Below are positions 1-12,092 of a stretch of DNA of 64,000 nucleotides, in pieces. The position numbers were made by a program, and so were the translations under genes. Position 1 is the stretch's first letter; every line of letters starts with the position of its first letter. The stretch lies in the NCBI GenBank assembly GCA_029448655.1, contig JACCLO010000005.1, positions 2,542,001 to 2,606,000 of the forward strand, written 5' to 3'. The stretch comes from Wolfiporia cocos. Taxonomy: Eukaryota; Basidiomycota; Agaricomycetes; Polyporales; Phaeolaceae. Under the pieces are notes generated by a model. That model had not been told where the DNA came from and did not search any database. It saw only the letters and a list, made by a program, of their open reading frames with translations.

Positions 1-11
1 ATCTGCAAGCC

Positions 12-1855
12 ATGACACGGCCCCGCTCCCTCCGCTCAAAAACACTCGCCCCAAAGGCCGACGCGTCCCGCTCGCCGTCCCCGACGTTCTCCGAGGCGAC
101 CAACGCCTCCGTGCTCAACTTCGGCCCAAACGGCCCCACGAAGATCATCACCCGCGCGCACCTCAAAGTGAGCATGCAGGCGTACGAGGAGGTGAGCAGC
201 CTGCTGTCCTATGGCCGATGCTGTGTGGCTCACTTGCGCGCCCCCGCACCTGTCGCCGTGGCGATCGCAGCTGCTGAACAAGTGCGCAGCTTATCGCGCC
301 GCCCTCCTGACCATGTCGCGCGCGACCGCCGGCTTTGCCGATGCGATGGGGGCCTGTGCGGGGTACGTGTCTCCAGACCTTCGCGCCTTCCAAGTCTCAC
401 GCTGCGCCGCAGACTGAGGGGACCCAACTACGAGTCGGGGACGCGTCTGCAAGTCGCGTCAGGCTTGCATCACCTCATGAGCAACCACTACCACGTTCTG
501 GTACGTGTCCGCACGCGGCCGTCGCGCGGCGCACGCTGATGCCCACCCAGGCAGAGACCCTCGACAAGCAGTTTGAGAAGCCGCTACGTCAACACCTCGA
601 GAACTACCGCATCATCGTCACCGTACGCTTCTCACGCCTGCCCGGGCCCGATTGCGCTGAGCCGTCTTCCCACAGGAACGTTCCAACTCGTATGAGGGGG
701 TTCTCCGGGAAAAGAGCAACATCATCCGCCAGACCGAGATGAGCAACATGAAGAAGAAGGGCCGGAGTGAGTAGCTCGGATCCCGATCGGTGCTGGCCGC
801 CCTGACGGCAACATCAGATCTGCAGACCTTCCGCGAAGCGCTTGCGGTGCTGCAGAAGCAGGTCGACGACCTTGACGAGCTCAAGGCGCATCACTATCAG
901 GAGATCATCGAGCACGAAGAGGAGGTATGGGACTTTGTCCAGGGGAAAGTCTGCCTCGCCGTGCGCTCCACCCTCGACACGTTCGACCGATTCACCAGCA
1001 AAGCGTACGCTCACCAGTCCCGTCCGTGTGTCCCGCAGCGTCACTCACATGTTCCTCAGCTCCGACCCGGTCATCGAACCCATGCTCCAGACGATCCCCG
1101 ACCCGTTTGACTCGTACGGGCCCCAGCCCGCCGAAAACCAAATCTTCACCATCCTCCCGCCGCTCTCCGTGATCGCCAACGCACCCTCTTCGACAGCAAG
1201 CCCGCTCACCTCCTCCACGCCCGAACTCTCGAGCAGCGACAGCACCGCGTCCGCAAAGAACTCGTGGACGTCCACGGGCGGCTTCTTCCCCGACACGGGC
1301 GCGGCCTGGGTCGACGTCGCCTCCTCGCCGCCGCGCCCGCGCACGCTCTCGAGCCCCGTCACCCCCGCGCGCTACGCATCCCCGCAGGCGGTGGACACCA
1401 CGATCGACGCGTCCCCGCCGTCGTCCGTCGCGCGCCGCCACTCTGTCCCCGCCCCCGCCCCCGCGCACACGCACCACGCGCGCAAGTCCGAGTCGAAGCT
1501 CCGCAGCGTGCTCGCCGTCATCGACGAGAGCCACGCGCGCCTGGCCGACGGCGACGCGGACGCGCCCGACCTCGTCCAGGCCGAGCCGCCCGTGTCGCCC
1601 GTCGCGCGGGCGGCGTCCCCGCCTGCGAATGGGAAGGCGAACGCCGAGCCGCCTTCGGGCGTTGGTCGGTGGGGTATATTTGGCCTCCCGAGCAGGCCTG
1701 CGCTGGAGCCAGATAGCGACTCTGAGGACACCCCGCGCAACTCGGCGTTGATCAGCGCGCAGACACCGCCGGCGACGCCTGTTGGGGACAAGACGCCGCA
1801 TGTTGAGCGGAGCCGGAGTCCGCTGTCGGACGAGACCGTGATACCAGCGACATAA
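12..1855 (+). CDS. Ivy1-like BAR/IMD-type membrane-binding protein
   Basis: Seven or more exons join into one protein of about 480 residues. The N-terminal half (about residues 40-270) is a long helical, charged region with segments such as LLNKCAAYRAALLTMSRAT, LDKQFEKPLRQHLENYRIIV and LAVLQKQVDDLDELKAHHYQ. This is the pattern of BAR/IMD domains and of the fungal vacuolar protein Ivy1, which binds phospholipids, Ypt7 and Vps33. The C-terminal half (from about base 1100) is Ser/Pro/Ala-rich and probably disordered. Introns of about 50 nt with GT-AG ends (for example near 199, 362, 511, 630, 770 and 1003) restore a single frame. The ATG at 12 is used, but an upstream exon outside the window cannot be excluded. 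The identity rests on overall pattern, not on a signature motif. Large antisense ORFs here are by-products of GC-rich codons. Confidence 0.7.
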
Positions 1856-2109
1856 CATTATTGGAAACTTATGGCCGTCCCCTCCTGTCTGTTTGTTGTA
1901 CTGTACATAGACCCGCACCCTCTCCTCTCCGTGGAACAACGCGTTGGGCTTGTTGTGCTCATAGTCGTGCATCGCTGTAGCTGACCACCCACTTGGTTAT
2001 GATTATGACGGACACTGGATACCACTTCGCATACACCATGAACCCGTATATAGGCAGGCAAATCTTGTACTACCAGACGCACTTGTCCGCACTGCAATAA
2101 GCATAGGGT

Positions 2110-4920
2110 TTATAACAGTCGTTGCGGCCGGATGCCGTACTGCGCGAGCACGGACGGGTCAACGGCAGCAGGACTTTTGAAGAGCGGGTCGGTGCCTGCG
2201 CCTGTTTTCGGGAAGGCGATGACGTCCCGGATCGACTCCGCTTTGCAGAGGATGGCCATCAAGCGGTCAAAGCCTGTGGGTGGCGCGGTGAGTGGTGGCT
2301 ACCAACAGGTGGTGCGTAGGACGTACCAAAGGCGAAGCCTCCGTGTGGAGGGGCACCGGAGCGCAGCGCTTGTCGCAGGTGGTCGAATGTGGCCTTTTCT
2401 TGGTCGGTCAACTATGACATCCACCATAGCATTAGCGAAGTAACGGCCAGATGTACGCAAGGCTGACCTGAAGAATGTTCTCGAAAATGTGCTCTTGCAT
2501 AGCCGGGTCGTGCACCCTAACGGAACCTCCGCCAATCTCAACGCCGTTGAGAACAAGATCGTAATGTTGGCCTCGGACCTGTGTACGGATGGGATGTTTC
2601 GCGAGCGCCACTAGAGGTCAAGTCGTCGTCTACTAACCTCCTCTATTTTCCCCTCGTACATCTTCTCGATATCCTCCCACATCGGCGCTGTGAACGGATG
2701 GTGCGTACTGCTCCACCGTCCGTGCGCGAGAAACTCCTTGTCCGCGTCGGCGCGAGTGAACAATGGAAACTCGGTCACCCATAGGAATTGCGGTTCAGAT
2801 GGGAGGACCAAATCCTCCATGCTCTGAGCCAAATTCGCTACCTCAATGCGAATCCTCCCAAGTGCCGTCGATCCACCCTGGTAGCAGGACACACACAGAA
2901 AGAGGATACCGTCATTAGCTGTCGTCAGCAAACATGGCTATTTTCTGGTAACGTACCTCAGGCTTTCTTCGGCGCCTCGATAAGAAGACAACCCCACCGT
3001 CATTCAAATCTAGTACAGAATTGACATTCGGACAATCCATGGGTCCTTCCGAGTCTATACCCAAGATGCCGCGTAGTACCCTAGACCGACTCAGCCATGT
3101 ACCGTCGTTATCATTGGCGACTTTGATGCGTTCCTATCAAGTATCACGTCGTCAGCAGTAGAATTAAGTCGTGAGCAGTACAATCCTGCCATGTGCGTAT
3201 AGGCCTGACTTACGAGTTTTGAATCGCCCTGGAGGGACACTCTCCTAGCAGCCCGCATAAATCGAACCGCAGATCCCATGGGAAGAATCCAAGCCTCGAC
3301 CATCTCGTCACGTTCTGCCAAAGCTTGTCGAACAGAGTCAGACATGAGCTGTGTGATGTCTCGGATCTGCTTGCCACAGTGAGCCAGATCTCAGCAACGA
3401 TGAGGTTTTGCTCACTTCCAGTCCGAATCGCAAATCAGGCTTGTCGCTCCCATACCGCGACATCGCCGTATCGTAAGTCATGACCCTGAATTGTCCTGGG
3501 AGCTCGGTGGCCTCGAATCTTGACCAGATCCGTCGTACGAGGGTCTCCACGATCACGCGCACCTCGCTGCCACCCATCCTCCAGGTACCGTGAGGTTCAG
3601 TCGCACCTTCTGGTTCTGGACGGGATCCGTTTGATTCGCCCCAGCTTACCCACGCCATTTCAAGATCCAACTGCGTGAACTCAGGCTGCCTGTCCTTACG
3701 GCCGTCTTCGTCGCGAAAGCAACGTGCAAGCTGGTAATATCTGTCCACGACACCGGATATCACAAGAAGCTGCTTCGGCTGCTGGGGCGACTGGGGGAGA
3801 GCGTAGAAACGAGGAGTCGATGCACTTTCGGTGTTTACACCCGGTGATTGGTCATCATTCAAAGAGGTAGAGTCAGGAGCGGAAGCCGACAGACGAGTTG
3901 GAACGATGAATTCCCTCGCACCCTCAGGGGATGACTTCAGCAACATCGGGGTTTCGACCTCAGCAAAGTCTGCGACATCAGTGAGCATGTTATACAAATC
4001 GCGGCGCTTTGAATGCTACGTACCATGTTCATGCAGTATCGTCCTAACCAAATGGGCTACCTCACTGCGCTTTCTGATGTTGTTCGCTAGTTCGGTTCTC
4101 CGAAGATCAAGGTAGCGATGCCGCAGTCTCACTTTCTCATTCGCCTACTCCATGCAACTTAACCCAGTTTCCCAGGTGCAGTGGGCGCAGAATCCCTGCA
4201 GGCAAAGGATGCGTACCAGATTATGGATGTCGTGTGGCATAAATGGGAGATTCCGATCGGCGGGGTTCATAACTTGCACGGATTTGAGAAGTATCTCGAT
4301 GTCTCCGTTAGGATACTATTAAGTAGCCCGGTTTTCAGAACAGACACAAAATGCACGTGGAATCCTTACATCGCGCTTTTGGTTAATGTGACGCAATTTG
4401 AGAACACCTTCCGCAACAATAGCTGACTGCGTCGGGATGGCATCCATCGTGGCTTGTAATGGATCGGATGCATCGCCCCTGACGACGAGCTGTATCTCAC
4501 CTAGCCCGTCCTTGAGATTATAGCATGAGATGTTCCTGGTGGCTCTCCTTCAAAAGTGAGAATTCGAGTCAGCACGCAATCGTCCCCCGCTGATATAACT
4601 TGCCGTTTCGGCTGGATCCAGCCTGCAACAGTGACCTTTTTGTCAACATCACTCCCACTCAACGACTTGCATGTGTGCGTGCGTCTGAGATATGGAGCTT
4701 CGAAGCATTCACAGAAAGCACGTTAAGATGTAGAGATGGATGTACCTGAGCGGCAGCTTGGAAGCTGAACCGCCTTCGCTGTTTCCGAGCCGATCCCGTC
4801 ACCAATGTTATTCGGGCGAGGTTCGATACCTGAGGTTGAGGCCCTGCGCGTTTGGTACGCAGCTGTGCGAGACCGCGAGCCACCAACAGCGCCTCGAAGC
4901 ACGCGAGGTATTCTGTGCAT
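2110..4920 (-). CDS. MSD1: Mitochondrial aspartyl-tRNA synthetase
   Basis: This is a class II aminoacyl-tRNA synthetase of bacterial/mitochondrial type that charges tRNA-Asp in the matrix. The N-terminal anticodon-binding domain is recognisable (RTHTCKSLS, then [12 protein letters not shown]). The catalytic core follows: [20 protein letters not shown] (motif 2 approach), [20 protein letters not shown] (motif 2), QLDLEMAWV, then [33 protein letters not shown] and a motif 3 region [11 protein letters not shown]. The protein ends [10 protein letters not shown]. Exon 1 from the ATG at 4920 encodes an Arg/Ser-rich presequence ([20 protein letters not shown]) that fits mitochondrial import. Introns at about 4829-4772 and 4747-4689 bring it into frame with RTHTC. 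There are several further short introns. An upstream CACGTG and two ACGCGT motifs lie 58-87 nt before the ATG. Confidence 0.93.
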
Positions 4921-4977
4921 TGGCAGCCAGCCTGATACACAGGTATACGATCAGTAATTGCCGCGATAAAGGTGCAT

Positions 4978-5007
4978 CACGTGATCCGACGCGTCCCTAG
5001 AACGCGT
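4978..5007. promoter_or_regulatory. Putative promoter motifs of the AspRS gene (CACGTG and ACGCGT x2)
   Basis: TCACGTGA spans 4977-4984, with ACGCGT at 4989-4994 and again at 5002-5007, all 58-87 nt upstream of the AspRS ATG on the minus strand. CACGTG is the core site of bHLH factors such as Cbf1 and ACGCGT resembles the MluI cell-cycle box. Function here is inferred from position and from recurrence at other genes in the window. Confidence 0.4.
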
Positions 5008-5156
5008 CGCGTCGCGCTCGCGTGCTCGTACGTCACATATGCATCCGACCATATTCAATGCTCGCATACACAAAATACAGATACGAATTCTATCGCCATA
5101 GACAACATGACAACGGTAGCAATATTCGTACTTGCTGCGGAGACATCAAAGTTGAT

Positions 5157-6552
5157 TTAGCTACATCCCGCATCCCCGACGGCGTTCTGATCGGAGGAAA
5201 AGACGGCGTACATATCCAGCTGAAACGAGTCGTTTCAGAGCGCGCTGAGGAGCCCATGCCACTAGTTCTTACTTGTACCCCAATAGCCACACAGTATACA
5301 CAAGGCCGAGATCTTGGCCATCCAACGCACCGACGCATTGGCTAGAGCCTTCTCACCAAGATTGAAACTAAAACAATGATCAGTGAATGTGACACCGCGA
5401 TGCTGCACCTACTTGTCTGCTGAGAGCTGACATCGTCTTCCCAGCTGATATCAACTGCCGACGCACGGAAAGGTATAATTATCCCCGGGTCTGATAATAG
5501 ACCTTAGATCCCGAGACAGCACTACATCCACAGCGTCAGGAGGGCCGTACATAATCAACGTCCCTGATCGCAATGGGAACCAATATGGATCACTGCTGGC
5601 GTGGATTATCACTGGTTGACATACCAGTGTTGGTAATCGTGTCGAAGTCAGACACAGTTACTCGATCATTGACGAGAGCACTGACACCACCAGTCTGCCA
5701 ATGTCCCGTAGGAGAAGAGAGGTCGTGGTATTCGATCGAACCAGTATACCCGGGATGGGACTGTAACCTCACATACAGGGAACTGTCTGTCCTGCCTATG
5801 TACGCCTTTGAGCCCTCAGGTGCCAATTTAAAAGCAAAGATCAAGCTGCTGATGGCCCCTTCATTGAAAAGGGTTCTACGCTCACAGAATCAGTAAACAT
5901 TGATAGCTGTTGGATAAATACACACCGCATCCAGGCCAGAAATAGCGGGGAGTGCCTTGCCCTGTATACGTTGACGGGGTCTTCCTAGAACTCCGAAAAT
6001 TCGCGCGCGACCCCATATGAATTATGGTTGTTAGCCACGATGCCAGCGATGCTGGCTGTTCGCGTTATGGTGTCAGAGACAATCGTAATAAAGGAAGGCT
6101 GAAGCAATTAAATACTCACTAATGTCCGTATATATTCTTCCCGAGGCGGTCGAAACATCGCCGTATTGAGATTGAAAAGTACCGCTTTGCTCCTGACTGG
6201 TTGACGAGCCAGTGTCGAAGTCGACGATGAGATTATGAGGCAGAGTCCCACTAGAGGATATGGTGCCACTCCACTCAGACTTGTCTTCTTGGTCAGTAAG
6301 CGGTGCGCTCTGGCGCTTTGATAAACTCTTTGGCACAGGGGCAATAGGCAATACCCCAGCACCCGGAGGGAATAGTTCAATACCCAGGAGTCGCTCTAGG
6401 TCTATCCGGGCGATGTTTGCTTGAATTAATGCCGTCAACGAAGTGATAACCACAGTGTACAGTGCCTCCATACTCCTTATGTAGTCTTGACGGCGTCCTG
6501 CACAACCTTCAGGTGGTCGAATGTGCCATCGACGCGAGTCAGGCCACTTCAT
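5157..6552 (-). pseudogene. Decayed polyporopepsin-like aspartic protease (family A1)
   Basis: Spliced minus-strand segments match pepsin-type proteases from end to end. They include a propeptide-like N-terminus, SEWSGTISSSGTLPHNLIVD with intact DFDTGSS, QYGDVSTASGRIYTD, AREFSEF, ALPAISGLD, EGAISSLIFAFKLAPEGS, TLIMYGPPDAV, NYTFPC, QCVGALDGQDLGL, WLLG and YAVFSSDQNAVG. Several lesions are visible. The expected DLWVPS-to-SGTF segment after the first catalytic loop is missing (roughly 25-35 residues). A TAG stop lies at 5985-5987 after FSEF. A frame change is needed between EDPVN and QGKALPAIS, and another between NLGEKAL and QCVGAL. The second catalytic DTG is NTG at the ITNTG exon end. A few residues are also missing after WLLG. 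These breaks make an active secreted protease very unlikely. The upstream start is uncertain; the ATG at 6471 is an alternative. Confidence 0.82.
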
Positions 6553-7610
6553 CTGGGAGGCGGGATACGAATGCCACGCTCATGTGTGATGGGCATAGCA
6601 GGCACTTAGAGAACCAGCGTAGCCACAATTACTACTGCTGTAGGGAGTATGGTCAGGATCACGCGCGAGCGGGAGGAACGAAGCGACAATGTTGAGAATG
6701 CGACTTACGTTGGCTCCTTCATCTATGTCGGCTTTATATACGGGAGGCTGCGTTGTGTGTCCACGTATGTTCTCATAGGCTGGACCAATCAAGAATGTCA
6801 GTACCAATAGGTGACCCGTGCTCACGGATGTGAGTACATCCTTCGAGTTACATATTCGAGTCTGCAGCGTGGAGTATCAACATGAATGCAAGTAAGATGA
6901 CCTGGCATGCGAGCCAGCACCTCTTATGTATGATTAGCTATTGTTGAGTGTCTTGACCCGTTGTGGCAGGATGATCAACGAGTGCGTACAAAAGCCATCT
7001 GCTCCAAACATTAATATTGGCGCACGACATAGTCACTGAAGCACGACAATCAATGCCGCTCTTCAAGCGGGTTTAGCATTAATCGCCCTTATTAACGTCC
7101 ACACATAGATAGCCCGCAAATGAAACACAGAATAGCAATAGCCTTCCAATTCTTGATCGGCATGAACCATTGAAGACGAATATGGCGATGTGCAAGGGTT
7201 CACCGGCATATGCATCAAATCGCGTTTGCGATATGCCGTGTCTGACATTTTCAGTGCTGAATATGCGGAAATGCCGCGGATGTAATCCCTCGAGACAAAT
7301 TGCTATGGCAGAGCAGCGAATTGCTTCACTACCTGTTGGGTAAGTCTTGTGCTAACTACCCGATGCCAACCGCGGAGTCATAGTGCAGTTTTCGAACCGG
7401 CCCACATGTGTGAACGAAGAGCATATCATGTGAAGATGAGAGTGGACTTACGACCTCCGCGTAACAAGTACTCTTTGCATTACTGGATCTGGGACGCCTT
7501 CGCCGGTACAGATGCAGAACTACGACGGCAGCCATGCCCATGGAATACATTAGACGATAGCAATGGTACAGACAGCAAGAGGATGCGTGAGCAATTGCTC
7601 TAATTTTACA
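6553..7610. other. Intergenic stretch without a supported gene
   Basis: Only short ORFs are present on either strand, none with recognisable family sequence or a clean splice chain. The part next to 6553 may contain the lost promoter and signal-peptide exon of the protease relic. The part next to 7610 should hold the 3' UTR of the Pab2 gene. Confidence 0.5.
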
Positions 7611-8485
7611 TTAAAACCCACGTCCTCGTCCCCTAAGCACAATCAATACACACGTTCGGATGAGTTGGTAAATTATTGGCGTACCTTCCACGGGCCCGGT
7701 ACGGACTGTAGCCACGGTAACCCCCGCGATAACCTCCTCGGTACCCTCCCCGGCCTCTACCCCGGTTGAATCCAGGTATATTGGTGCGTTTTGGGGTAAC
7801 CTAGTTGCAAGCATTCAGCGACATTGTCGAGTGGCGGAACGCGTTGATAACGAACCTTGATTAGACGCCCCCGGAATAGTGAATTGTCCATTGCTAACGC
7901 AGCATCTACGTGTTCTGCCTCGGCGAACTCAACGTATGCATAACTAGTATGTCATTGAGCACTGCGCCCAGTAACAATGAGTGTCATGAATTCACCCACC
8001 CTTTTGGATGGCCAGTGAACTTGTCGCACAAAATTGTCACTCGGTTGATCACTCCGCATGCTTGGAAGTGAATCTGGATTTCCTCAGGTGTGGCGGAATA
8101 GTCCACCTTCATCAAGACCATTTAGCAGAAGCAAAATAGCCAACGAGGCAGCAAACGTACGTTGCCAACGTAAATGCTTCGGCTATCCGCCGCAGCTTTG
8201 TCCTCCTCCGTTTCCATTGGCACACCGGATTCACTCGCTTCCACTGAAGCCCGTTCAGCATTCTCTGCAGCGGCTTGCAGCTCCCGCAGCTTGCTGGCCT
8301 CTCTCTCCATCTCCTCAACCCGCTGCTTCATGAGAAGAATTTCCTGGTGATACAGAGAGATTCGGATTTCATGCCGGAACCAGCCTGTGGACAAAATTGC
8401 GCACCTTCGATTCTTCTTCTTCTCCATCGTCAATAGCAGGATCCGACGCAATGTTAGACGGGGTGACAGATGGTATGTCGGCCAT
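7611..8485 (-). CDS. PAB2: Nuclear poly(A)-binding protein Pab2/PABPN1-like
   Basis: The protein starts [11 protein letters not shown] at the ATG 8483-8485, followed by an acidic stretch and a coiled-coil segment ([20 protein letters not shown]). A single RRM then follows with RNP2 SIYVGNVDYSA and RNP1 KGFAYVEF, then FRGRLIKV. The tail is Arg/Gly/Tyr-rich ([20 protein letters not shown]). This coiled coil, single RRM and RGG tail order is diagnostic for PABPN1/Pab2, which binds growing poly(A) tails and acts in nuclear RNA processing and exosome targeting. Introns are present at about 8403-8346, inside the RRM region and near the end. Splicing of a 52-nt intron (7684-7633) gives a tail ending RGRGRGRGF; if it is retained the protein ends VCIDCA instead. 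CACGTG and ACGCGT lie 115-163 nt upstream. Confidence 0.92.
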
Positions 8486-10898
8486 TGTACCAGATAAAGT
8501 AAACAGAGAACGGAAGGTTAGAGGGTTCGAATAATACTTGAGTGATCCTGGTGTGCGGAGGCCTGTGACGAGTAGGCTGTGTGACTAGAAACATCTCCAC
8601 ACGTGATGTGGCGTGACATCAACCAGCCACAGACGCGACGCGACGCGTACTCAAAGTTGACTCAAGCGCCGCAACGAGTTTGCTTCCAGCAGGTCCTGAA
8701 AGATCGTCCACAACACTTGTGTGCTGTTTGTCTAACTGAATAATCTCTGTATAGCATAGGTATTGTACGCTATAAGCTGAATACGCCACGCAAACCTTTG
8801 CTGTCCAATATTTTCATTTTTCTACTAATATGGACCTCACAACGATATAAGCGGCTCACAGACATATATAGAGATAAAACGGCTTTCTGCCCGAGAGATT
8901 GTCACACTCTCTATAACACGGCGAACCTAGGATGCCCAGGATAGTTTCAGCCACAAGCGCGTTTCGCGACGCCTCCAGCCAGCTAGCGTCACGAACGCAG
9001 CAGTTCAAGTCATCATCTCGATCGTTATCATACTGGTTACTTAATCAAAGAAGTACGTGGACGATGGTATCTTTGGGTTCGGCATAGTAGTATCATCGCT
9101 GCAGAAGTAAGCAGCCCTTGAGAAACCTTGAATCCTCCATATTTGACTGAGCGATTTGGCTCTGCAGTCCCGATAAAGCGCAGGATCATTGCCGTCTGAA
9201 GAGTCTGGTAAGGCGCGAATGTACGTGGTCAATGTATGAGAGGATCCGACACAAAGTGATGCGGCAGTCCAAATGGCTTTTCTCATGCCCTCTCAAGAAC
9301 ACGGAGCTCGAGTTGTTTGAATAGCTGAACGGAAAGGTTTGTGACTAAGCCGCACTGTCTCACCCGCATCTCAGTAACTAAGTGCTGTAAGCTACGACGC
9401 TGGCACTTTCTACGCAGCCATGGTCCAGATGCCTTCGAAGATGGAGAACGAGTGGGTCATTCCTGGAGCACTTGGTAACCAGGCCATACACGCGCGTATC
9501 GCATGGCATCGCTCGCATATCGTTCGATTATATGAATTTTGAAAGGTCTGGGTGAGCTGGTTCGGTGCTATATCTTCGTATACTTATACGAGCTCATTAG
9601 GAATACTATAATTGAGATGGTACGCATCTGCCCCGGGGATAGCCTGTGCCAGCTTGACCTGCTCGGTTACTCTAGTGTAGGAGATTTCGCATCTTTCACG
9701 CAGGCTTGGTAGGAACCAGGATCTGAGAACAATTGAGTCCACCTCCTTTCGGCGGCTGTATATTCGAAAGATGTCTGAGACAGGAACTCGTTAATGATTC
9801 CGAGTACTGTAGTATCGTTCTGTTCCCCCATATACTGGGGCACTATTAGGCCGCCTTCAAATTGTGGGGGTATTGCGGTTTGGCGAGGCTCCGGAAAGCA
9901 GCAAAGCTGAATCCGTTCGTGCTGGTGACGACTCTAGCACAGGTGGGTCAATCACGTAAGTTACCCGGAAAGCCAACAATCATATCGTCTCTGCTTGACT
10001 CCTTGTTGCATTCCCATAGGGAGCCCAATGCACTGGCAGGTGCCACAGGCCCTATCAATGGAAGTGAAGAGGCTCATCATCATCTTTTGTTCACCCGAGA
10101 TCTCTGGATGGCTAGGAATAGGTAGACAGGAACAGGGAGGGAATATTGGTATTGCGAAGTAGCTGTCGCAATCACGAGCGCAGAGTTGCCCAGTTTGAGC
10201 AATGCAGTGCATACAAGGTGACCACGCGCTGCTCCACTGAATGCCAGAAGCGGGAACGGAAAGCTCATAAGCCGTGTACGTCTCATCATGCATCAATGTC
10301 GATCTCATCAGTCGGAGATTAGTATCGACGCCGTGTAAAGCTGAGTCGCGTAAGATCGTCCCTTTCCTTCCACGTTGGACGAGTCCAATGTCGACCCGGA
10401 TATCACCTTGACATCTCGCGAGTGTCGCCTTGTGTTGCTTGCGTACAAGTCAGAGTTGCAACTTACATAATGTTCCGTTCACCATTAGAATTACTCTTGT
10501 ATGTACTTCCCAAAAGTGACTGCACTAAGTGTAGCTACATACTAAACAGCAGTAATAAATATGAGGTATCCGCCGCGTCCCCGATAAATATTGGCCATGA
10601 AAAAGAGATACTAGCTACAACGAGAGAGCAGATGGTAGATCAGCGCAGAGCAAAGATGCGGATAGGATGGAGATCAACGAGGACGAATAAGTTAAGTGGT
10701 AGTAAGGCGGTTTTACGGAGCAAATTGGTGAGAACGACAGAAGAGCAGGCAATGCAAGATGCACGACATGTGAGAGCAAAAGGAGATGATGTGCGCAGCG
10801 GCCTCTATCCGCCGCATGACATTTCATACTATGCGGGGGAAGCAGGCAGGACAGGAATCACATCCTATCTTTTCGGAATTGAATGACGATCTGGCGGC
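8486..10898. other. Gene-poor intergenic stretch
   Basis: I found no ORF with recognisable family content. A minus-strand ATG ORF at 9286-9041 (81 codons) and a plus-strand ORF at 10422-10886 (154 codons) are the longest candidates. Neither shows a family motif, membrane segment or convincing splice chain. The first 200 nt hold the Pab2 promoter, and the last few hundred probably include the 3' UTR of the F-box-like gene. Confidence 0.5.
8600..8648. promoter_or_regulatory. Putative promoter motifs of PAB2 (CACGTG, ACGCGT)
   Basis: CACGTGATG starts at 8600 and GACGCGACGCGACGCGT ends at 8648, 115-163 nt upstream of the Pab2 ATG. The arrangement repeats that seen at the AspRS gene. Confidence 0.35.
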
Positions 10899-12092
10899 CT
10901 AGTATGACCAGTCTAGGAATGCTTCGCCAAAGCCTAATTCCAGATCTTGAGGATCGGCGTTGGCCTCAGGCTCCGCCGGGAAGTCGACGGCGCGGGGCGT
11001 GACGGGCGGAGAGACCCACTCTTTCTCCGTGCTACTTGATTTGGAGGAGAGCGGGTCAGCAGCTTTGGGGCGTGCCTCCCAGTGCATTCCCGAAAGCTCG
11101 AAGACAGCAAGGTCTCGCAAAGATGCTAGTGTGGACGCGATACGCGTGTAAAGCGTCTAGATGAAGAGAGGATATGGTCAGAAGCGATCGCCGGACATGG
11201 AAGCTGTACGACGTACAATGTCAGGCGTCTCCCAGAAAGCATACGTGGTCATGAGCCTCAGGCATACAAGTTCCGGATACGCAAGGGCAAGTGCTTCCAA
11301 AACTGGCGCGGGAGGTGCACTCGTCATTGCACTAAGCACTTGCACATTTGCCCTCGCCGGTTTGTGCCCGTCGTACCCCGGGTTCCTCGGAACCAAATTT
11401 GGATAAAACTTTGACTCTGATCCTGCTTCTGGTTCTCCCACCTCCGGAGCGCCCACGGAGTGGGGGATGTCCTCGATTCTCAGGTCACCACAGAGATGGA
11501 TCGTCGTGAGCGGGCGCGACGAGAGCATGGGGAGGAGTGACGCAGGCCCGGTGTATGATTTTAGCAGCGGCACGTGGGTTGCTGGAAGGGTTTGTGTGGA
11601 GGGCAGGGCAGGTTCCAGCATATGCAATGAGTGTAGCGCGGGCGCGCGAGCGAGAAAGTCTGAAACATGGGTGTCCAGCGGAAATGAACACGAAAGGTGC
11701 TCTAAGCGCGGTAACACGGCGCTGTCTGAGAAGGTTGGCAAAACCCAGCTCGCGCCTGAGTCCACGAGGAGCTCGAGGGACGCCAGCTGCGGCATGAGCC
11801 GCAGTGCATTCTGCAGCTGGACATAGAATGCTCGCAGAACCGTGCCTGACTCGTCAAGGGTTATGGAGAACTCGCGTACATGTTGCGCCAAGTCAGGACG
11901 AGCGGCTAGGGTACACACCACAGGGAGATTCCGGGCGAAAGCGGACACGGAGAGTACGCGGTACAGCATGCGCGTAGCACTGGGATGCACAGCTATGCAG
12001 CTTCGTGCGAGACTTGCCAGAGTGGCAGCCTCTCCGACGAGCGGCTCACAAATCGCGTCGATGAGTTCAGCTGGGAGAGATGAAAGAGACAT
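10899..12092 (-). CDS. F-box-like protein
   Basis: One long exon from the ATG at 12092 encodes MSLSSLPAELIDAICEPL, a typical F-box opening (L-P-x-E-L-x-x-x-I). LASLARSCIAVHPSATRMLY matches helices 2-3 of the F-box. The rest is Leu-rich and irregular, with several LxxLxxL segments (MPQLASLELLVD, VLPRLEHLSC, ALHSLHML), as in the many basidiomycete F-box/LRR-like proteins that present substrates to SCF ubiquitin ligases. A single intron (about 11213-11157; GTACGT...TCTAG) joins FWETPD to TLYTRIASTLASLRDLAVF, and the protein ends GEAFLDWSY. Length is about 380 residues. The substrate is unknown, since this family diverges quickly in basidiomycetes. Confidence 0.75.

Noticed and set aside
992..1972. 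326-codon minus-strand ORF opposite the Ivy1-like gene
   Set aside because: Arg/Gly-rich shadow of GC-rich plus-strand codons with no family sequence.
9041..9286. 81-codon minus-strand ORF
   Set aside because: Has an ATG but no homologous pattern, targeting signal or promoter motif.
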